DNA from: JAFTYO01 sp045644765
GTDB taxonomy: Bacteria; Pseudomonadota; Alphaproteobacteria; RF32; CAG-239
Length of the DNA: 64,000 bases
Reading direction: 5' to 3'
NCBI GenBank assembly: GCA_045644765.1
Contig: JAZRHM010000013.1
Location: forward strand, 1-64,000
The notes below the pieces were generated by a model. The model was not told the origin of the DNA and did no database searches. It worked only from the letters and a program-made list of their open reading frames with translations. A program made the position numbers and the translations under genes. Shown in pieces: positions 44,930 through 54,187 of the stretch (positions are counted from its first letter, which is position 1; the number at the start of each line of letters is the position of its first letter).

Positions 44930-45403
44930 CTAATTTGAATTAATTACATTTAAGATGTTGTTTAAAATTTTATCTACGGGTAACGAAAAATCAATACAAA
45001 CGTCCTTAATAACGCAATTGTTATTAACAGCACTATACAAACAAAAATTGGTAGTAAAATATTTACCGTAAATAAGCGAATCATCAATATGAAAATCTAT
45101 TTTGTTTCCTGCACAATATTGAGCTTTTGCTTTATTCCATAAATCATTATCCACATGAAATGAACCATCATTATAATATGTGATTTTTCCCAAATTATCA
45201 AAGTGTTCCACCATCGACCAAATGTCAGAATATTTTATATCATGTAATTGAAGATAACTTTCTATATCTGCTCGGTATCCACCGCTTATAACATATATAA
45301 CACAACCATGTTCTAATGCATAGGCATTAAACTTTTTAAAAAAAATCGGATTTGCCGTAATAACTCCGTGATAATCTATCCCTATTTTTATTTTTTTATT
45401 CAT
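44930..45403 (-). CDS. Small HAD-like protein with altered motif I
   Basis: A 157-residue protein of HAD-like layout. The start ATG at 45403 is chosen because GGAGA lies 5 bases upstream; it overlaps the asmA-like stop by 8 bases. Motif I is IGIDYHGVIT: the nucleophile-position Asp (D10) is present but the second Asp (+2), the usual acid/base, is His. Motif II resembles YVISGGYRADIESYL and motif IV FHIDDSLIYGKYF. It may be a divergent phosphatase, a nucleotidase-like protein, or inactive. It is coupled to an envelope gene and followed by a GNAT gene. Confidence 0.65.
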   Translation of the reverse strand: MNKKIKIGIDYHGVITANPIFFKKFNAYALEHGCVIYVISGGYRADIESYLQLHDIKYSDIWSMVEHFDNLGKITYYNDGSFHVDNDLWNKAKAQYCAGNKIDFHIDDSLIYGKYFTTNFCLYSAVNNNCVIKDVCIDFSLPVDKILNNILNVINSN

Positions 45404-48400
45404 CTTTTTCTCCAAAGGCTGAAGAAAATAATTCTTTTAATGAACTGGGGCTAAACATTGATAAAGGATTTATCTTAATTTGAGGATCTGCTAAACTTCC
45501 TTCTATACCATAATTTGCCGTAATTACACTTCCGTCTTTACCAGCAAGTGCGGTTCCCACAAGAGGAATTTTACCTATAAAGGCATTGATACTATGCGCC
45601 GGAGATATAATACCTTTAAGGTTTAGTTGTTCCGATGATGTGTTATATTTTCCTGAAGCCGTAAAACCTATAACATTTCCAAACATTTTTGCATCTTTTA
45701 TTTTAAGAGTTTTATCAACATATTCAAAAGGAGCATCAAAATGTGAGAATGTAATTCCCTCTCCCATCAATAAATCAAGCATTCCCTTAAACGAAGCAAC
45801 TGTTAAAAGTTTTGCTAATAATGGCGTATTTTTTATACTGAAATTGCGAATTTGAGCATGTCCGATAAAACCTTTATCAGCGCTATGTTTTCCTTCAATT
45901 TTCAATATACCTCCGCTCATATTTTCATACAAACGCAACACTCTTAAGGTACTTCCGGCATTATTTGAATCAATTGATAACAAATGTTCACCTTCCGGTC
46001 TTGGTACATAATCTAATTTTAATTTTATTGATTTATCTGTACCATAGTTACCTACCATATGAACCTCATCAATACCTATTCCGTTTTTAAACACGGCACT
46101 ACCGGCAAAATTTTTAATCGGGGTATCCTGATTAGTCCACAAGCTGTTCACTGCGATGAAAATTTCAGCATCTACAACATCTTTAAAATTGTCATCTTCC
46201 TTATTTTTATCAGAAAGTTTTTTTGCTTTTTCTCTTTTATCAAATAATGTATTTAAATCGTAACTATGACCACTTACATTTACTTTAACTTTCTTTTTAG
46301 GCGAATTAACTATTTCTATCTTAGCACTTGCAGAAGTTTTCGGACCTTTAATATCTTTTATATCAATAAGTTCTATCTGTCCTTTTTTATCCATTACCAT
46401 ATTTCCAGTTAAAGAAAAATCATCTTTTGATAAACTAAAAGACGGAACAGATTTAACTTTACTGTCGGCTATTTCAACTTTTGTTTTTATATTGCCCTTT
46501 TGACCTGTTTCCTTTTTGAACCCCAGAAAACTATAATCAATCTCAGCATTTGTAATGTTTGCATTTATATCTAAAATTACATCATCATTATTTTGTACGG
46601 TTATATCTGCAACAATATCAGCATATCCGTTTATGTAAGGAGGATTTAATATTGAACTTTCTATTCCAAGCTTATGTTTTACCATTTCATCAAGCTTAAA
46701 TGAAATTTTAGATTTATTTTTGTAAGCTTTATTAGCAAAAGTTTCATTTATTACCAGATTAAGATTAATTCCATCAAAAACAGCATCTCCTATAACCAAA
46801 AAGCCTTTTGAATTAACTTCAACATTTAATTTTTCAGCCGTTAAATCTTTTCCGTCAGATATGTTTTCTATTTTCACATCGCTTAAATCAGCTTTTACAT
46901 CAACCTTTATTTCTTCAGGTGTTAAATTTCTATGTAATTCAAAATTAAGTCCTAATTTAATATCAACATTTCCTAAAACTTTTTCAGGATTAACCCCCAT
47001 TCCTGATGCAAAATTTAAAGGCGGATTATCTATAAACTTTAATGCATCTGTTATGCTGGAATTACCGGAAATTTTAATATCAATATAGTTATGCTCCTTA
47101 TTCAAATCATAAAGGCTAACTCTACCTTTATTTATCAACACACCTGCAGACACACCTTTATCAATATCAATATCTATAGATGAAGGACTAAAATTTGCCA
47201 CTCCATAAACATGATTTACGACAGGCATACCTTCCAAATATGTTAAATCACCATCAACAACATTTGTTGTTCCATTTAAATCTGACATATAAAGAGTTTC
47301 TTTATTTTCATCATAATTAAATTTAAATACAAATTTACCATTTTGTGCCTGTCCGCCGACTAAATTATCCTTACACCACTGCCAAGCCGGCTCCGCTAAA
47401 TATCTGGGCCAAAATTTTGATAAATCAGCTAATTTGAATTTATCAATTTCAGAAGTAAAAACAATTTTTAAATCTTTTAACGATTTTTCAAAAAAATACT
47501 TTTTATATCCGGAAACATCTAAACTTAAACGAGTTTTTTGACCGGCTGTTTCAAAATCAGCATCTCTAATAGTAACAGCATCCAATCCACCGCTAACAGT
47601 TCCCTCCAAAACAAACGAATCTATAGCATAATTGAATCGTTGTTGCTCATTAAAAACAACCTCACCCTTTCCGCCATTCACCTGAAAATTTATATCCTTA
47701 ATAATATCATCAATATGCTCAACTACATCTTCTTTATTATTCATAATTTGAGCTATATCAATCTCTGCAGAAATCTTACCATCTATCGGAACATCTATCT
47801 TCAAACCATTTTCATTTTTGTTTCCTACAAAATCAGAAACTATAAAATCAGAAAACACAAAACCTAAATTTAATTTATTTTGTAGTGTATTATAATCTCC
47901 ATTTAAATTCAAACTCACAAGTCTTTCATTTTTTTCCAGAAGTCCTTGAATACCAATTTCCAAATTGGTAATATTTCGATTAAAATTAAAATTCACATCA
48001 TTAAAAGTAAGCTTACGGCCTAAATCTACTTCATGAAACTCAACCGAAGCATTCTTGATTTCTATATCATTGATGAAACTTTCAGGATATATCATTTCAT
48101 CGGAATTAAAACGTTCCAAAAAGTTCTCATACCAATCAACATAATATTCAAATTTCTTTTTATTAATTTCATTGGTCTTTTCTTTTTCTACTCCATACGT
48201 AGTAAAAATCGATATTTGAGCGTTCTCAACTCTAACACTACTTGGAGCTATTATACCTTTAAGTAATGCACGAACACTAAAAGAAAGTGATAAGCTAGGA
48301 GCTTTAATTGAAAATTTATCATCATTTTTTCTAAAAACGATATTTTTAGCTATAATTTTTACCGGTTGTATGGAGCGAACTAATTCCAGATTAACCTCTC

Positions 48401-48587
48401 CGACACTCATCGAATATTCTGTATCTTGTGAATTTATTGCCTTAATAATATAAGGCTTTAAAAAATCAACCGATAAGGGACCTTTATATAAAACCCACAG
48501 AAAATACAACAGAAAAAGTAATAACCCTACCCCCATATAATCTGCTGTTTTACGTAAATAATACGCTTTTCCTGAAATTTTCTTCAT
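45396..48587 (-). CDS. AsmA-like / DUF3971 (YhdP-type) envelope protein
   Basis: A large inner-membrane-anchored periplasmic protein of the AsmA superfamily. Relatives such as YhdP and TamB form long beta-bridges that carry phospholipids to the outer membrane. I choose ATG 48587, overlapping the stop of the tiny upstream ORF as TAATG, rather than a GTG 15 bases earlier; this gives 1,063 residues. A membrane helix is near residues 15-38 (GVGLLLFLLYFLWVLYKG). The DUF3971-like centre shows WPRYLAEPAWQWCKDNL, and the C-terminal AsmA-like domain has FASGKYNTSSEQLNLKG, SPAHSINAFIGKIPLVGTAL and INPLSMFSPSSLKELF. The last segment is characteristic of the alphaproteobacterial version. Confidence 0.85.
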   Translation of the reverse strand: MKKISGKAYYLRKTADYMGVGLLLFLLYFLWVLYKGPLSVDFLKPYIIKAINSQDTEYSMSVGEVNLELVRSIQPVKIIAKNIVFRKNDDKFSIKAPSLSLSFSVRALLKGIIAPSSVRVENAQISIFTTYGVEKEKTNEINKKKFEYYVDWYENFLERFNSDEMIYPESFINDIEIKNASVEFHEVDLGRKLTFNDVNFNFNRNITNLEIGIQGLLEKNERLVSLNLNGDYNTLQNKLNLGFVFSDFIVSDFVGNKNENGLKIDVPIDGKISAEIDIAQIMNNKEDVVEHIDDIIKDINFQVNGGKGEVVFNEQQRFNYAIDSFVLEGTVSGGLDAVTIRDADFETAGQKTRLSLDVSGYKKYFFEKSLKDLKIVFTSEIDKFKLADLSKFWPRYLAEPAWQWCKDNLVGGQAQNGKFVFKFNYDENKETLYMSDLNGTTNVVDGDLTYLEGMPVVNHVYGVANFSPSSIDIDIDKGVSAGVLINKGRVSLYDLNKEHNYIDIKISGNSSITDALKFIDNPPLNFASGMGVNPEKVLGNVDIKLGLNFELHRNLTPEEIKVDVKADLSDVKIENISDGKDLTAEKLNVEVNSKGFLVIGDAVFDGINLNLVINETFANKAYKNKSKISFKLDEMVKHKLGIESSILNPPYINGYADIVADITVQNNDDVILDINANITNAEIDYSFLGFKKETGQKGNIKTKVEIADSKVKSVPSFSLSKDDFSLTGNMVMDKKGQIELIDIKDIKGPKTSASAKIEIVNSPKKKVKVNVSGHSYDLNTLFDKREKAKKLSDKNKEDDNFKDVVDAEIFIAVNSLWTNQDTPIKNFAGSAVFKNGIGIDEVHMVGNYGTDKSIKLKLDYVPRPEGEHLLSIDSNNAGSTLRVLRLYENMSGGILKIEGKHSADKGFIGHAQIRNFSIKNTPLLAKLLTVASFKGMLDLLMGEGITFSHFDAPFEYVDKTLKIKDAKMFGNVIGFTASGKYNTSSEQLNLKGIISPAHSINAFIGKIPLVGTALAGKDGSVITANYGIEGSLADPQIKINPLSMFSPSSLKELFSSAFGEKDE

Positions 48588-48733
48588 TACTTTTCTAACC
48601 ACTCCATAAGTTTGTGATAATTACGCAAATCATACGAAGCATAATGATATAAAATCATATCCTTAGGGGACAATGCTTTTTTATAAAGCTTTAGGGCTTG
48701 TGTATATGGTAATGTATCACTTTTTGTGGCCAT
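48587..48733 (-). CDS. Small ORF, 48 aa, coupled to the AsmA-like gene
   Basis: A short frame from ATG 48733 to TAA 48589-48587. The product begins MATKSDTLPYTQALKLYKKA and ends HKLMEWLEK: soluble, likely helical, rich in Tyr, Lys and Leu. Its stop overlaps the AsmA-like start as TAATG, a classic coupling junction, and AAGG lies about 10 bases upstream of its ATG. No membrane segment is evident. I recognise no family. Its position in a gapless same-strand run is the main evidence that it is translated; otherwise it could be a leader. Confidence 0.5.
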   Translation of the reverse strand: MATKSDTLPYTQALKLYKKALSPKDMILYHYASYDLRNYHKLMEWLEK

Positions 48734-48749
48734 AACTAACAACCTTGTA

Positions 48750-48878
48750 TTAAATATCTCTTATTAAGTCCAAATTATTATACTTATCTTTTACCAATAA
48801 ATCAAGTAGTAATAAATTTACACCCATAAATCGTGTATGATATTTTACTACATCAAGTAGTGATTTAACTTTTTTCAT
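48750..48878 (-). CDS. Small ORF, 42 aa, directly after prfB
   Basis: A short frame from ATG 48878 to TAA 48752-48750. The start is one base after the prfB stop, with AAGGTCGG (inside prfB) about 6 bases upstream as ribosome site. The product begins MKKVKSLLDVVKYHTRFMGV, followed by a leucine-rich stretch (NLLLLDLLVK) and an acidic end (LDLIRDI). The phrase ATCAAGTAGT (CTACTTGAT on the coding strand) occurs twice in it, encoding LLD both times. No family recognised. Together with the 48-aa ORF it fills what would otherwise be a 300-base gap. Confidence 0.45.
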   Translation of the reverse strand: MKKVKSLLDVVKYHTRFMGVNLLLLDLLVKDKYNNLDLIRDI

Positions 48879-48879
48879 T

Positions 48880-49972
48880 TTAACCGACCTTACTTGATAA
48901 AGCGGCTTCTAAAAACATGTCAATATCACCATCTAAAACAGCTTTACAATCTGATGTTTCTACTTCAGTTCTTAAATCTTTAACCATACGATACGGTTGT
49001 AAAACATATGATCTAATTTGGTATCCCCACCCGTTATCACCTTGAGCATCTCTCTGTTCAAGAGCTATTTCCTCACGTTTTTTCATTTCAAATTCATAAA
49101 GCTTTGCTTTCAACATTTTCCATGCGTTATCTCGATTTTGAAATTGCGAACGCTGATTTTGACTCTGTACAACTATACCTGTCGGAATATGTGTTATTCT
49201 AACTGCTGAATCTGTTTTATTTACGTGCTGTCCACCTGCTCCTGAAGCTCTATATGTATCTATGCGGCAATCAGCTTCATTTATATTAATTTCTATCGTA
49301 TCATCAATAACCGGAAAAACATTTACCGAAGCAAAACTTGTATGCCTTCTTCCGGCACTATCAAATGGCGAAATCCTAACCAAACGATGTACACCACTTT
49401 CAAACTTTAACCATCCGTATGCATTATGACCAACAACTTTTATCGTAACCGACTTAATACCTGCAACATCACCTTCTGTTTCTTCTTGATACTCAACTTT
49501 AAACTTTCTTTTTTCTGCCCAACGAGTATACATGCGTAAAAGCATTTCGGCCCAATCTTGAGCCTCTGTACCTCCACTTCCTGCATGTATTTCTATATAA
49601 GCATCATTTGCATCAACTTCACCAGAAAGCAATGCCTCAAGTTCTAACCTTGAAACTTCTGTTTCTAAATTTTCTAAAAGCATAAAAATTTCAGATTGCA
49701 TATCTTCATCATCTTCAGATATTTCCGCCATTTCTTCATAATCTGAAAGACTATTTGTAATATATTCGTAAGATTTCAACGCAGCATCTAATGAGTTTTT
49801 TTCGCTCATTATCTTTAAAGCTTTTTCAGCATCATTCCATAAAAGAGGATCCTCACTTAACGCATTAAGTTCTTCCAGCCTTAAAACAGCATTATCATAA
49901 TCAAAGAGACCTCCTCAGCAGACTTAAAGACTGCTTGATATTATCTATCTTATTTATAAATTCTGCTTTCAT
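48880..49972 (-). CDS. prfB: Peptide chain release factor 2, with programmed +1 frameshift
   Basis: Terminates translation at UGA and UAA. The full gene starts at ATG 49972 (AGAGG 5 bases upstream, 8 bases after the mrcA stop), reads 23 codons to an in-frame TGA (49903-49901), then shifts +1 to GAT TAT GAT and continues for 340 residues, 363 in all. The downstream part has the GGQ motif (SGAGGQHVNKTDSAVR) for peptidyl-tRNA hydrolysis and SPFDSAGRRHTS, with SPF reading UGA. Taking only the zero-frame part would lose the N-terminus. It is downstream of mrcA and upstream of two tiny ORFs. Confidence 0.97.
49901..49915 (-). promoter_or_regulatory. RF2 programmed +1 frameshift signal
   Basis: On the coding strand AGGAGG (49915-49910), three bases TCT, slippery CTT (49906-49904) and TGA (49903-49901). 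Spacing equals that of the E. coli site (AGG GGG UAU CUU UGA). The base after the stop is T instead of C. Low RF2 would slow UGA decoding and favour the shift, giving autoregulation. Confidence 0.93.
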
Positions 49973-49980
49973 TTTTACCT

Positions 49981-52410
49981 CTAATATTCACCACCAACTT
50001 GAAGAGCTTCTGCATTTGTATCTATAACCATTGCATTTTGCTCATCACTGTTTCCTATAACTCTTTGTTTAGTTGTATCAAAACTATAATCAGGTTTAAT
50101 AGCCTCCACGATTACTGTTTCATCTCCTGGTTCTGATAATTTACCTGTTTTAGGATTTATACGTACTAATTTGATACCTTGCGGTATTCTAAAATCAGAA
50201 TCAGGTACATCTTGTAAAGCTTCCTTCATAAATTCATAAAAAATAGGTAAAGCTGCCGATGCCCCTGTTTCAAACTTTCCCAAACTCACGGGTTCATCAT
50301 ATCCGACATAAACTCCCGCAACCAAATCCGGAGAAAAGCCAATAAACCAAGCATCTTTATTATCATTGGTTGTTCCTGTTTTTCCTGCCAAATGACGTTT
50401 TAAGCTTCTCAACCTTGCTCCCGTACCTCTTATTGCAACCCCCTCTAAAATAGAGGTCATTTGGTAAGCTGTTATAGAATCAACTATTTGTTCTCTCTCA
50501 TCCGGTTTAATCGGAGGATTCTGATTATCCCAATTTGTTACATTGCAATCTTCGCAATCAAAAGTATCATACTTATATATAGTCTTTCCTGTTCTGTCTT
50601 GTATGCGTTCAATTAAATATGGACTTACTTTTTTACCTCCATTTGCGATTATGGCATAAGCACTTGTCATATCCAATATTCTTGCATCAGCTGCCCCCAA
50701 TGATGATGATAAAAATTCAGGTAATTTGTCGTTTATACCTACACGTCTAGTCATATCAGCTACTTTATCCATACCAATATCCTGAGCTAACCTGACTGTC
50801 ATCAAATTCTTTGACTGTTCAACTCCTTGTCGCAAGGTCATAAGTCCGTAAAATTTTTTCGAATAGTTTGCCGGTTTCCATTTAGGTTGCCCAACTCCTT
50901 GATCTAAAACAAACGGAGCATCTAAAATTAAATCATTGGGAGAATATCCCATTTCCAATGCTGTCAGGTATACAAAAGGTTTAAAAGATGAACCTGTCTG
51001 TCTGTATGCTTGTGTTGCTCTGTTAAATTGAGATTTTTCAAAAGCAAATCCACCAACTAATGCTAAAACTTTTCCGGTATGCGGATCTATAACTGCCATT
51101 CCACCTTCGACATCAGGAATCTGCCTTAAAGCATATGCATCATCTTTTTTAGACTTAGAAGTTATAAGCTTTTCAACATATATCACATCTCCAACATTTA
51201 AAACTTTAGAAACATCAGACGGGTCTGCCCCTACCGCATTGTTTTTTAAACGAGGTTTAGCCCATGTAATATCCTCTAAATAAATATATCCCGTATTATC
51301 ATTAACGGTTTCTATCTTGGCTTGTTTCTTAGAATTTTCTAACACCACAGCTTTTTCCCAAGATGTTTCAGCACCTTTTGGAAGCTCTGCTTTCTTCAGA
51401 TTATCTTTATAATCATCATCTATCTTTATATTTTTCTTTGCTCCCGTATAACCATGCCTAATATCATATTCTATTAATCCTTTACGAAATGCTTTGGTTG
51501 CAACACTTTGAATTTTAGGATCAATCGTAGTTCTTACAATGAGACCTCCTTCATACAGAGCATCATCTCCTAAATTATATGATATAGCCCTCCTTACCTC
51601 TTCACTGTAATATTCGGCATCTTTTAAAAATCCTGTTTTTCTTTCAGTCGTCACTAAGGGCTTTTGTTTTGCTATTTCAGCCTCTTCATTAGTTGCATAT
51701 CCGTCTTCAACCATACGAGAAATAACCCAATTACGCCTTGCTATTGCTGCATCATATTTCTTTTTTGGGTGATAATTATTCGGTCCTTTAGGCAGCGCCG
51801 CTAAATAGGCAATTTCTTCTAAAGACAATTCATCAAGAGACTTATTAAAATAATTTAGAGCTGCTGCAGCTACTCCATATGATCTGTTGCCTAAATATAT
51901 CTCATTAAGATACAACTCCAAAATATGATTTTTTGTAAATGCCTTGTTCATTCTATGAGCTAAAATTGCTTCTTTAACTTTGCGTATATAAGACACCTCA
52001 GAACTTAGTAAGAAATTTTTTGCTACTTGTTGTGTAATGGTTGAAGCTCCTGCAGGTCTCCTGCCTTTACCCAAATTTTTAAGATTATTTAATACAGCAC
52101 GAACAATACCAATATAGTCAATTCCTCCATGCTCATAAAAATGTTTATCCTCAGCAGAAATAAATGCTTGTTTTATTTTTGCCGGAATTTTATCAATCGG
52201 AACAAAGAGACGTTTTTCTGCTGCATATTCCATAAGCAACTGTCCATCACCTGCAAACAGTCGTGTTGTCACGGCAGGTTCATATTTTGCCAACTGACGA
52301 TAATCCGGAAGCTCTTTTGAAAGTTTACTAAAAAATACAATTAAAACCACCAAAACAATCGTGGCAAAAAACAATCCGGCACTTACTAATGCACTAAATA
52401 TCCTTAACAT
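49981..52410 (-). CDS. mrcA: Penicillin-binding protein 1A (bifunctional)
   Basis: A class A PBP that polymerises and cross-links peptidoglycan at the inner membrane. The 809-residue protein has an N-terminal membrane helix (LVSAGLFFATIVLVVLIVFF), a GT51 domain with SAEDKHFYEHGGIDYIGIVR, GASTITQQVAKNF and KEAILAHRM, an inserted OB-like domain, and a transpeptidase with GSSFKPF (SxxK-type), EQSKN (SxN) and LAGKTGTTND (KTG). It lies between amiC and prfB, the conserved order in Alphaproteobacteria. No anchoring odd features seen. Confidence 0.97.
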   Translation of the reverse strand: MLRIFSALVSAGLFFATIVLVVLIVFFSKLSKELPDYRQLAKYEPAVTTRLFAGDGQLLMEYAAEKRLFVPIDKIPAKIKQAFISAEDKHFYEHGGIDYIGIVRAVLNNLKNLGKGRRPAGASTITQQVAKNFLLSSEVSYIRKVKEAILAHRMNKAFTKNHILELYLNEIYLGNRSYGVAAAALNYFNKSLDELSLEEIAYLAALPKGPNNYHPKKKYDAAIARRNWVISRMVEDGYATNEEAEIAKQKPLVTTERKTGFLKDAEYYSEEVRRAISYNLGDDALYEGGLIVRTTIDPKIQSVATKAFRKGLIEYDIRHGYTGAKKNIKIDDDYKDNLKKAELPKGAETSWEKAVVLENSKKQAKIETVNDNTGYIYLEDITWAKPRLKNNAVGADPSDVSKVLNVGDVIYVEKLITSKSKKDDAYALRQIPDVEGGMAVIDPHTGKVLALVGGFAFEKSQFNRATQAYRQTGSSFKPFVYLTALEMGYSPNDLILDAPFVLDQGVGQPKWKPANYSKKFYGLMTLRQGVEQSKNLMTVRLAQDIGMDKVADMTRRVGINDKLPEFLSSSLGAADARILDMTSAYAIIANGGKKVSPYLIERIQDRTGKTIYKYDTFDCEDCNVTNWDNQNPPIKPDEREQIVDSITAYQMTSILEGVAIRGTGARLRSLKRHLAGKTGTTNDNKDAWFIGFSPDLVAGVYVGYDEPVSLGKFETGASAALPIFYEFMKEALQDVPDSDFRIPQGIKLVRINPKTGKLSEPGDETVIVEAIKPDYSFDTTKQRVIGNSDEQNAMVIDTNAEALQVGGEY

Positions 52411-52505
52411 ATCAGGTTGGCCTTATTTCACTTAAGTTAAACGTATATGCACTCTATAACATCTTAATTAAAATGCAAATTAAAATTTTAAACGATGTGC
52501 ATCAT

Positions 52506-53786
52506 TTAATAAATTGAGGCAATTTCAGGATCATTAAAATAACGAGAAATAGCTTGTGTAACTGAAGCAGCAAGCTTTTTACGATATGAACTTTGCTTTA
52601 ATAAGCTTTCTTCCGACTTATTTGATAAATATCCCATTTCTAACAAAGCAGACGGAATATCGGGTGCTTTAAGCACTGCAAATCCGGCAAAACGATGGCT
52701 ATCATTAAGCAATTTTACTGTTTTTTTCATTTCACCGACAATATATGTAGCAAACTTAGACGATTTATTACGACTGTCCGTTTGTGATAAAGATATTAAA
52801 ATATCGTTTATTTCCTTTGAATTTTCGGAAAAATCAACACCACCTATAATATCTACTTTATTTTCTCGTTCAGCCAAAGCCGCAGCTTCTTTGTCGGAAG
52901 CCTTTTCTGATAATGTGTATACAGATAACCCTTTTGCTTTACGATTTAATGCACTGTCGGCATGAATAGACATAAACAAATCAGCTTTATGCTTCTGCGC
53001 AATTCTCACACGTTGTCTGAGGGGAATAAAAACATCTGTACTTCTGGTCAGATATACCGTATATCCTTTTTTCTCAAGCATAGCCTTGAGTTCTTTACCC
53101 ATTGCAAGAGTAATGTTTTTTTCATAAGTTTTACCATATACTCCTATTGCTCCGGGATCTTTACCACCGTGTCCGGGATCTAAAACTATCACTTTCTTTT
53201 TGGGTTTTGTTTTTTTATTTTCATCATTATCAAATATCCAATTTGATGATGCAACTTTTGTTTGGCTTTCAGACAAACTTGAAAAAGCATGTTTTGCGCC
53301 AACTTTTGCTTTATAATCTCGTTCGGAACAAATTGAGACATCAACGACAAAACGCCATTTCATATTACTTTGGGGAGCAAGTATAAATGCTTTTTTAATA
53401 ATAGCCGGTTTTTTTAAATCAAATACAACTCGTTTATCATTAGCATCAAGTTTACCGACTCTGGTATTAACAACTAAATTATTAGCATCGCTTTGCAACG
53501 TTTTCTTTATATCCATATCATATATATCAACAACAAGTCTTTTGGGATCATTTAATAAAAAAGCTTTGTAATCAAATTTTTTATCAGCCTCAAAGACTAT
53601 ACGGACACTACCTACTTGCTGACCGATTCTCATGTTGGTAATATTACCTGCGTAAACAGACGCTATATAGCCAAACATACAAAAACACACGACAGCCGCA
53701 TACTGAAGTACGTTTTTAAAAATTCTTATGACCTTACGGTCTATGTATCTAAATAACATCGTAAACATTGTGTTTTCTATTAACAT
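52506..53786 (-). CDS. amiC: N-acetylmuramoyl-L-alanine amidase with AMIN domain
   Basis: Splits the stem peptide from MurNAc, chiefly in daughter-cell separation. The signal or anchor lies at about residues 15-45 of the product (VLQYAAVVCFCMFGYIASVYAG). An AMIN domain (VGSVRIVFEADKKFDYKAF ... LVVDIYDMD) is followed by Amidase_3: KKVIVLDPGHGGKDPGAIG with the first zinc His, YEKNITLAMGKELKAML, DLFMSIHADSAL and the late FAVLKAPDIPSALLEMGYLSN with the catalytic Glu. The start is uncertain: ATG 53786, 53768 or 53759 are all possible, and 53759 gives the most signal-like N-terminus. It is divergent from rne. Confidence 0.93.
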   Translation of the reverse strand: MLIENTMFTMLFRYIDRKVIRIFKNVLQYAAVVCFCMFGYIASVYAGNITNMRIGQQVGSVRIVFEADKKFDYKAFLLNDPKRLVVDIYDMDIKKTLQSDANNLVVNTRVGKLDANDKRVVFDLKKPAIIKKAFILAPQSNMKWRFVVDVSICSERDYKAKVGAKHAFSSLSESQTKVASSNWIFDNDENKKTKPKKKVIVLDPGHGGKDPGAIGVYGKTYEKNITLAMGKELKAMLEKKGYTVYLTRSTDVFIPLRQRVRIAQKHKADLFMSIHADSALNRKAKGLSVYTLSEKASDKEAAALAERENKVDIIGGVDFSENSKEINDILISLSQTDSRNKSSKFATYIVGEMKKTVKLLNDSHRFAGFAVLKAPDIPSALLEMGYLSNKSEESLLKQSSYRKKLAASVTQAISRYFNDPEIASIY

Positions 53787-53801
53787 AAAATAAGTTACCA
53801 A

Positions 53802-54187
53802 TCAGTTAAATTTTTTTGATATACTGTATTTTATTGTTGTAATTTAAAATAATCTTTGTATTGTAGATATTGGTCAGATGTTTTGTGCTGATTTTAAAGA
53901 AACTAAAATAACAAACAACAACAATGTTTCTACCCTAACATACAAACAAAACCTGACAAAGAGAGAATATACGAGATTCAAAGTCGCTTAAGGAAAGACT
54001 AATTAAGAAACAACAACAACTTTCCCTATCCGGCAGGTGATATAAAATGCAAAATTCCGGCAATATAAATTATTGCTGATGTTTGAAATTGTAATTTAGT
54101 TAATCTTTTGTTTTTATTTCACACCTATCTCGTAAAGGGCATAATTTTCCGTTTTGAATTAACGGATTGTTGGATTGGAATAAAAAA
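53802..54187. other. Long intergenic leader between amiC and rne
   Basis: About 385 bases without a gene. A candidate plus-strand promoter TTGATA (53816-53821) and TAATTT (53840-53845) lies at the left, leaving a ~330-base 5' untranslated leader on rne. It contains CAACAACAA tracts, a repeated TCCGGCA, and a short stem GCAATA/TATTGC (54060-54076). E. coli rne also has a long leader used for feedback by RNase E itself; the same role here is only inferred. Confidence 0.45.

Noticed and set aside
48585..48602. GTG start at 48602 for the AsmA-like gene
   Set aside because: The ATG at 48587 overlaps the stop of the upstream small ORF as TAATG, a standard coupling junction, whereas the GTG has its GGAG too close to act as a ribosome site.
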